Notes under the pieces: generated by a model
Databases searched by the model: none
What the model saw: the letters and a program-made list of their open reading frames with translations, nothing else
Told to the model about the DNA's origin: nothing
Assembly: GCA_030588285.1 (NCBI GenBank)
Contig: JAUUYK010000052.1
Location: 1 to 6,999 of the forward strand
From: Kiritimatiellales bacterium
Lineage (GTDB): Bacteria; Verrucomicrobiota; Kiritimatiellia; Kiritimatiellales; Pontiellaceae
Reading direction: 5' to 3'
DNA: 6,999 bases
Part shown: positions 5,808 to 6,999 of the stretch, in pieces
Position numbering within the stretch: the stretch's first letter is position 1
How the letters are laid out: every line of letters starts with the position of its first letter
Program-made: the position numbers and the translations under genes

Positions 5808-6793
5808 AAAAAACAATCATCCTCTCCGCCCTAGGCTTGCTCGCCTTGCTGGTTCTGTTCATCACGCCGATGATTGGCATGGAATTCATCCCCTTTTCCA
5901 CACTCTGGAATGCCACCGACAGCATGAACACCGCCATTCTTCGCGACATCCGAATTCCCCGCACCCTCACCGGCTTCCTCGTGGGCAGTGCGCTGGCCCT
6001 AAGCGGAATGACCTTCCAGGCCATGTTTCGCAATCCGCTGGCAACCCCCTTCACGCTCGGCACCGCCAGTGGCGCCTCGCTGGGTGCCGCGCTCTACATT
6101 CGCTTCGGCCTCTCCCTCTCCCTTTTCGGCATTGCCGGCATCTCCTTTGCGGCCTTTACCGGCAGCCTACTGGCCGTGGGTCTAGTGTATAGTCTCACCC
6201 GATTAAAAACCGGATTTTCGACCGCCACCCTCTTGCTGGCAGGCGTAGCCGTCAGCTTTTTCTTGTCCAGCCTAATCCTCTTCATTCACTACATGAGCGG
6301 CTTCGCCAACTCCTTCCGCATCATCCGCTGGATGATGGGATCGGTCGATCTCACCGGCTATGATGGCTTGCTCGATATGCTCCCCTTTGTCGTGATCGGA
6401 GTCATCACCCTGTTGCTCTCCGCCAACGAACTCAACCTGCTTATGACCGGCGACGACCTTGCCGCCAGCCGCGGGGTGAATGTGAACCGCACCAAAAAAA
6501 TTCTCTTCACCGCCGCCTCCCTCATGATTGGCGGAGTCGTGGCCTTTTGTGGCCCGATCGGATTCGTCGGGATGATGGCACCACACATCTGCCGCCTCAT
6601 GATCGGGAGCGAGCATCGCACCCTCATTCCGGCAACCATCCTCTTCGGTGGAATTTTCCTCGTGATATGCGACACCCTTGCACGCACCCTCATTGCACCC
6701 GTAGAAATCCCCGTCGGCGTCATCACCGCCCTGCTCGGTGGCCCCTTTTTCATTGTCCTGCTTCTCAGCCGAAAAGGCGGTCTCGACCTATGA
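5804..6793 (+). CDS. btuC: Permease of the B12 ABC importer, BtuC-like (FecCD family)
   Basis: A 329-residue polytopic inner-membrane permease, close to E. coli BtuC (326), with about ten hydrophobic segments. It forms the dimeric channel for corrinoid. Family segments are RIPRTLTGFLVG (50-61), SGMTFQAMFRNPLATP (67-82), LGTASGAS (85-92), the cytoplasmic region LAASRGVNV (219-227) expected to touch BtuD, GPIGFVGMMAPHICR (250-264) and EIPVGVITALLGGPFF (301-316). Arg50 and Arg53 occupy the place of Arg56 and Arg59 of E. coli BtuC, which receive BtuF glutamates. The start overlaps the btuD stop (ATGA) and follows AAGGA at 5793-5797. Family members also move siderophores or heme; context decides for corrinoid. 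Confidence 0.92.
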   Translation: MKKTIILSALGLLALLVLFITPMIGMEFIPFSTLWNATDSMNTAILRDIRIPRTLTGFLVGSALALSGMTFQAMFRNPLATPFTLGTASGASLGAALYIRFGLSLSLFGIAGISFAAFTGSLLAVGLVYSLTRLKTGFSTATLLLAGVAVSFFLSSLILFIHYMSGFANSFRIIRWMMGSVDLTGYDGLLDMLPFVVIGVITLLLSANELNLLMTGDDLAASRGVNVNRTKKILFTAASLMIGGVVAFCGPIGFVGMMAPHICRLMIGSEHRTLIPATILFGGIFLVICDTLARTLIAPVEIPVGVITALLGGPFFIVLLLSRKGGLDL

Positions 6794-6812
6794 CAACCGC
6801 ACAGGAAACCTG

Positions 6813-6999
6813 ATGAAAAATAAATTTCCATTCCGCCTCGGGACGACCTCGTTCATCCTTCGCGACGATATCGTACCCAACGTCCACTACCTGAAAGATA
6901 AAGTGGATCATATTGAGCTGCTCATTTTCGAAACCGACCAGGATTCAAACTATCCCTCTTCGGACGTCGTTGCTGAATTAAATGCAATCGCCGCAAACC
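6813..6999 (+). CDS. cbiR: Cobamide-remodelling phosphodiesterase CbiR-like, 5' part only
   Basis: The window ends inside this gene; 62 residues are visible. It begins 19 bases after the btuC stop with AGGAAA in front of the ATG. The start FRLGTTSFI (7-15), DDIVPNVHYL (18-27) and VDHIELLIFE (31-40) looks like the first strand, helix and second strand of a TIM barrel of the sugar isomerase/AP endonuclease 2 superfamily. I recognise it as the CbiR type, described from Akkermansia muciniphila, which cuts the nucleotide loop of a cobamide so that the lower ligand can be exchanged. Location at the end of a B12-uptake operon fits this. The metal-binding and catalytic residues lie beyond the edge, so another TIM-barrel phosphodiesterase or isomerase is not excluded. 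Confidence 0.72.
   Translation, partial: MKNKFPFRLGTTSFILRDDIVPNVHYLKDKVDHIELLIFETDQDSNYPSSDVVAELNAIAAN

Noticed and set aside
5752..6192. Plus-strand open frame across the btuD/btuC junction
   Set aside because: It is out of frame with both well-supported genes and gives a low-complexity His/Arg/Pro-rich product.
4120..6793. Siderophore or heme importer instead of a B12 importer
   Set aside because: The protein families overlap, but the cobalamin riboswitch ahead and the CbiR-like gene behind both point to corrinoids.
6358..6831. Minus-strand open frame opposite btuC (157 codons)
   Set aside because: It is rich in Arg, Pro and Ser, as expected of an antisense reading of a membrane-protein gene. 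btuC is well supported on the other strand.
1..6999. CRISPR arrays, tRNA or rRNA genes, insertion sequences
   Set aside because: I looked for regularly spaced repeats, tRNA-like cloverleaves and transposase motifs and saw none.

Overview
The window holds one complete cobamide (vitamin B12) uptake operon, read entirely on the + strand, from its regulatory leader to the first part of a cobamide-remodelling gene. The outer-membrane receptor, the TonB/ExbB/ExbD energising proteins and the lipoprotein signal on the binding protein show a diderm (Gram-negative-type) bacterium. The phylum cannot be read directly. The last gene looks like CbiR, an enzyme characterised in Akkermansia, and together with the roughly balanced base composition and the lipoprotein BtuF this makes a Verrucomicrobia/Kiritimatiellota-like (PVC) bacterium a reasonable guess, but only a guess.

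Layout. Bases 1-117 carry no supportable gene: there are short inverted repeats and a possible sigma-70-type promoter. Bases 118-212 form a cobalamin riboswitch aptamer, followed at 241-290 by a long terminator-like hairpin with a T-rich tail, so the switch probably works by premature transcription termination. Then come btuB (347-2227), a 182-base gap with a strongly foldable element (2255-2338), exbB (2410-3030), exbD (3043-3459), tonB (3435-4130), btuF (4120-5022), btuD (5019-5807), btuC (5804-6793) and the 5' part of a cbiR-like gene (6813 to the window edge). From exbD to btuC every junction overlaps (25, 11, 4 and 4 bases), a sign of one tightly coupled transcript.

How the parts fit. 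BtuB binds the corrinoid at the cell surface. The operon's own ExbB-ExbD proton channel and TonB supply energy to open it. BtuF captures the corrinoid in the periplasm and hands it to the BtuC2D2 ATP-driven importer. The CbiR-like enzyme would then cut the lower-ligand loop of the imported cobamide, so that the cell can rebuild it with its preferred base. When B12 is plentiful the leader should shut the operon down. The least explained parts are the btuB-exbB intergenic structure, the Glu-to-Gln change in the ExbB channel helix, and the cysteine pairs in ExbB and TonB.
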